A stretch of 6,172 nt of DNA from an uncultured Eggerthellaceae bacterium (GTDB taxonomy: Bacteria; Actinomycetota; Coriobacteriia; Coriobacteriales; Eggerthellaceae): NCBI GenBank assembly GCA_934645125.1, contig CAKUDT010000093.1, positions 1 to 6,172 of the forward strand, read 5' to 3'. Position 1 is the stretch's first letter. Every line of letters starts with the position of its first letter. The notes beneath the pieces are model-generated. The model made no database searches. It was not told the origin of the DNA and was given only the letters and a program-made list of their open reading frames with translations. The translations under genes and the position numbers were made by a program. Below, piece after piece: positions 4,526-6,172 of the stretch.

Positions 4526-5449
4526 CTATTCGAACGGTGCTTCTTCTCTATTTTTCTTTGCGGTGGCGCAAGAGTTTTTCTCGGGAAGGCCCAGCCCATA
4601 GCGAAAACTCACGGCGCAGGTGGGGCAGGCTCTTACGCATTTGCCGCAGCGGATGCATTCGGTGCTGTTCGGCGATTCCGTAATGGCCACATCCATTTTG
4701 CACGCTGCTGCGCATGTTCCGCATGAAATGCATTTGTGCTGGTCAACCTTGATTCCTAGCAGTGAAACCTTGTTCATGAGCCCGTAAAACGCGCCCAAGG
4801 GACAAATCCATTTGCAAAACGGACGGTAAAACAGCACGGCCAGCACAACAATTGCAATCAAAACTGCAAGCTTCCAGCTGAACAGCGCCCCGAGTGCAGA
4901 ACGTATGCCCTGGTCAACGACGGCCAAGGGAATTGCCCCTTCAAGAACGCCTTGCGGGCAAATATACTTGCAGAAGAAGGGATCGCCCATTCCCACGTCG
5001 TTTACCACCAGCGCGGGGAGTAAAATCACGGTAAGCAGAAGCACAACGTATTTCAGATACGTGAGCGGCTTGAGCTTTTTCGTGGACAGTTTCTTGCTGG
5101 GAATTTTGTGCAGCAAATCTTGTAACCAGCCAAAGGGACACAAGAAACCGCAGATGAAACGCCCGAGCAGCACTCCTAGTAGAATGAGGAATCCCGTTAC
5201 ATAATAGGAGAAGCTGAATTTCGATGACCCCACCACTGACTGAAACGCGCCAATGGGACACGCACCCGTGGCGGCGGGACAGGAGTAGCAGTTCAGGCCG
5301 GGGACGCAGACCGCTTTGCCTTCGCCCTGGTAGATTCCGCCTTTGACGAAGTTCGGCAAGTGTATGTTGGTGAGCAGCGTTGCTCCCGCTTGAATCCAGC
5401 TGCGAAAACGGCTTAGGAACAACGACACGCGCGGTTTCTTCTTATCCAA
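4526..5449 (-). CDS. NapH/CcoG-like membrane [4Fe-4S] ferredoxin-type protein
   Basis: This 307-residue polytopic membrane protein belongs to the NapH/CcoG-like polyferredoxin group. After the N-terminal helix (WIQAGATLLTNIH, 18-30) comes a cysteine-rich loop with C48, C54, C57 and C64. Further membrane segments lie at about 84-103, 131-150 and 188-208. Three short CxxxCP motifs (C100/C104, C160/C164, C212/C216) sit at membrane edges, as is typical of the group. The C-terminus carries two ferredoxin clusters: C240-C243-C246 with C250, and C265-C268-C271 with C275-P. The first has CK where CP is usual. It should move electrons from the cytoplasm into or across the membrane. The likely start is TTG 5449, overlapping the preceding gene by eight bases, with GGAG ten bases upstream; GTG 5428 is the alternative. 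The open frame runs up to 5545 but there lies inside the upstream gene. Confidence 0.85.
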   Translation of the reverse strand: MDKKKPRVSLFLSRFRSWIQAGATLLTNIHLPNFVKGGIYQGEGKAVCVPGLNCYSCPAATGACPIGAFQSVVGSSKFSFSYYVTGFLILLGVLLGRFICGFLCPFGWLQDLLHKIPSKKLSTKKLKPLTYLKYVVLLLTVILLPALVVNDVGMGDPFFCKYICPQGVLEGAIPLAVVDQGIRSALGALFSWKLAVLIAIVVLAVLFYRPFCKWICPLGAFYGLMNKVSLLGIKVDQHKCISCGTCAAACKMDVAITESPNSTECIRCGKCVRACPTCAVSFRYGLGLPEKNSCATAKKNREEAPFE

Positions 5450-5606
5450 TTCCGATGCACTCCAAACACAGTCGTATCGCCTTGCCCAGCACCAGGTCCG
5501 CTTCGCCACGCATGACGCCGAAACACAACAGCGCAACGCCGGCAATCAGCAGGGCAACTTGGGCTATTGCTTTTGCATATTTGGACAATCTCATCACTTC
5601 CTTCAT
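5442..5606 (-). CDS. CD1871A-family small CXXC membrane protein
   Basis: This is a 54-residue protein, easily missed because of its size. It has a short basic N-terminus (MKEVMRLSKYAK), one membrane helix (about 13-30) and an ending of RGEADLVLGKAIRLCLECIGIG, given here in two parts: RGEADLVLGKAIR then LCLECIGIG. The C-L-E-C-I-G-I-G tail is the hallmark of the CD1871A family of CXXC proteins, found upstream of 4Fe-4S membrane proteins in Clostridia and Coriobacteriia. Function is unknown; the CXXC pair at the membrane surface suggests a thiol-redox or cluster-linked role. ATG 5606 has GGAG (5616-5613) six bases upstream. ATG 5618 (58 residues) and ATG 5594 (50 residues) are alternatives. Its stop codon overlaps the TTG start of the next gene, implying coupled translation and a shared complex. 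Confidence 0.85.
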   Translation of the reverse strand: MKEVMRLSKYAKAIAQVALLIAGVALLCFGVMRGEADLVLGKAIRLCLECIGIG

Positions 5607-5810
5607 TTCGCGCTCCATTAGACCACAGGTGATATAAAATCCGCGTTAAGGCAACGGACGCGATTGTGTAGGGTTTGCGGCAACGATGTGGCCCGTGCGA
5701 AAGGGCGCTGCGGGTAAGGCGGGGTGCTCTGACGTTGCGTGCGCGGTCGCGCTGCGCGAAAGGGCGCTGCGAGAAAGCCGCGGTGACCCGCCGCATGGAC
5801 AGGAGGCTTT
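5607..5810. promoter_or_regulatory. Divergent control region between redox operon and response regulator
   Basis: About 200 non-coding bases separate the two divergent genes. The only A/T-rich patch is around 5617-5640. On the minus strand it gives -10-like TTATAT (5637-5632) or TATATC (5636-5631), but no -35 match lies 16-18 bases upstream, which fits a promoter needing an activator. On the plus strand TATAAA (5633-5638) is a -10 candidate, again without a clear -35. Downstream of it are the 59-bp-spaced direct repeats, listed separately. AGGAGG at 5801-5806 serves the response regulator. Control by that regulator is inferred from position. Confidence 0.45.
5697..5785. repeat. 30-bp imperfect direct repeat, 59-bp period
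   Basis: GCGAAAGGGCGCTGCG occurs identically at 5697-5712 and 5756-5771. The match continues imperfectly through 5726 and 5785, giving 26 identical bases out of 30. The repeats lie between the A/T-rich promoter patch and the GTG start of the response regulator, in its likely leader. They could be regulator binding sites, repeated RNA structure, or a local duplication. Confidence 0.7.
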
Positions 5811-6172
5811 GTGCGTATCTTAATTGTGGAAGACGAAAAGGCGCTTTGCGATGCAATTGCGCGCAGCTTACGCCACCTTGATTACAGCGTTGATTGCTGC
5901 CACAACGGGCAAAGCGCGATGGATGTTCTTTCATTTGAGCGGTTTGACCTGGTAATTCTTGATTTGAACCTTCCCGATGCAGATGGCATGACCGTGCTCA
6001 AAGAGCTGCGGGAAACGGACAGCGAGACAAAAGTTCTTATCTTATCGGCGCGCGGAGAAGTGGCCGATAAAGTGGCTGGCCTGGATGCGGGCGCAAACGA
6101 TTACCTGACGAAGCCATTCCACTTAGAAGAGCTTGCGGCACGGATTCGCAGCCTTACGCGTCGGCAGTTCAC
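5811..6172 (+). CDS. OmpR-family response regulator, 3' end beyond the window
   Basis: The first 120 codons (plus two bases) of a response regulator are present, with the complete receiver domain. The acidic pocket is E7-D8 in MRILIVEDE, the phosphoacceptor is D51 in LVILDLNLPDADG, the conserved hydroxyl is S79 and the conserved lysine is K101 in YLTKPFHLEELAARI. The KPF-x-x-x-EL-x-A-R-I ending is typical of OmpR/PhoB regulators, whose DNA-binding winged helix would follow beyond the window; a sensor kinase gene often comes next. The start is GTG 5811, with AGGAGG (5801-5806) four bases upstream. It is transcribed away from the CXXC/4Fe-4S/TlpA operon and is a good candidate to control it. 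Signal and targets cannot be read from this sequence. Confidence 0.9.
   Translation, partial: MRILIVEDEKALCDAIARSLRHLDYSVDCCHNGQSAMDVLSFERFDLVILDLNLPDADGMTVLKELRETDSETKVLILSARGEVADKVAGLDAGANDYLTKPFHLEELAARIRSLTRRQF

Noticed and set aside
5413..5934. Minus-strand 173-codon frame
   Set aside because: It overlaps the CLECIGIG gene in another frame and the divergent response regulator; the frame with the family motif is the real one.
1..6172. tRNA, rRNA, CRISPR array or complete insertion sequence
   Set aside because: No cloverleaf-like fold, regularly spaced repeats, transposase motif or paired terminal repeats were seen in any part of the window.

Overview
The window looks like a bacterial chromosome segment from an anaerobe, most likely a coriobacterium of the Eggerthellaceae type. 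I infer this from the moderately high G+C, strong Shine-Dalgarno sites with some GTG and TTG starts, and a redox operon of a kind known in Coriobacteriia and Clostridia. The genus cannot be settled from the sequence alone. All recognisable genes left of about 5620 are on the minus strand. The last gene, cut by the right edge, is on the plus strand.

Left part (196-2043): a two-gene operon encoding a 336-residue winged-helix protein of the AbiEi-like kind (1970-960), followed with a 10-base overlap by a nucleotidyltransferase-fold protein of the AbiEii-like kind (969-196). A good sigma-70 promoter (TTTACA, 17 bases, TAAAAT) lies 19-26 bases upstream of the chosen start. This is a probable toxin-antitoxin or abortive-infection pair.

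Middle part (2044-2741): about 700 bases without an intact recognisable gene. It holds a 9-bp inverted repeat, other small palindromes, and a short remnant on the plus strand resembling the N-terminus of a small sigma-70 family factor. Next comes a yefM-yoeB type II toxin-antitoxin operon (3292-2742). Its promoter carries two CGTACG hexamers 12 bp apart, a spacing known from the YefM-YoeB operator. Two toxin-antitoxin-like modules plus a gene remnant suggest a small accessory island.

Right part (3475-6172): a three-gene minus-strand operon. In order of transcription it encodes a tiny one-helix membrane protein ending in CLECIGIG (CD1871A family, 54 residues), a membrane-bound double [4Fe-4S] protein related to NapH/CcoG (307 residues), and an exported thioredoxin-like TlpA lipoprotein with a CKPC active site (332 residues). 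The first two genes overlap by 8 bases, the next gap is 19 bases, and the operon ends in a very clear intrinsic terminator (3501-3475). Divergent from it, after about 200 bases containing a 30-bp imperfect direct repeat with a 59-bp period, starts an OmpR-family response regulator (5811 onwards, incomplete). A plausible reading is a membrane electron-transfer module feeding reducing power to an extracytoplasmic thiol protein, controlled by the adjacent two-component system. The wiring and substrate are inference.
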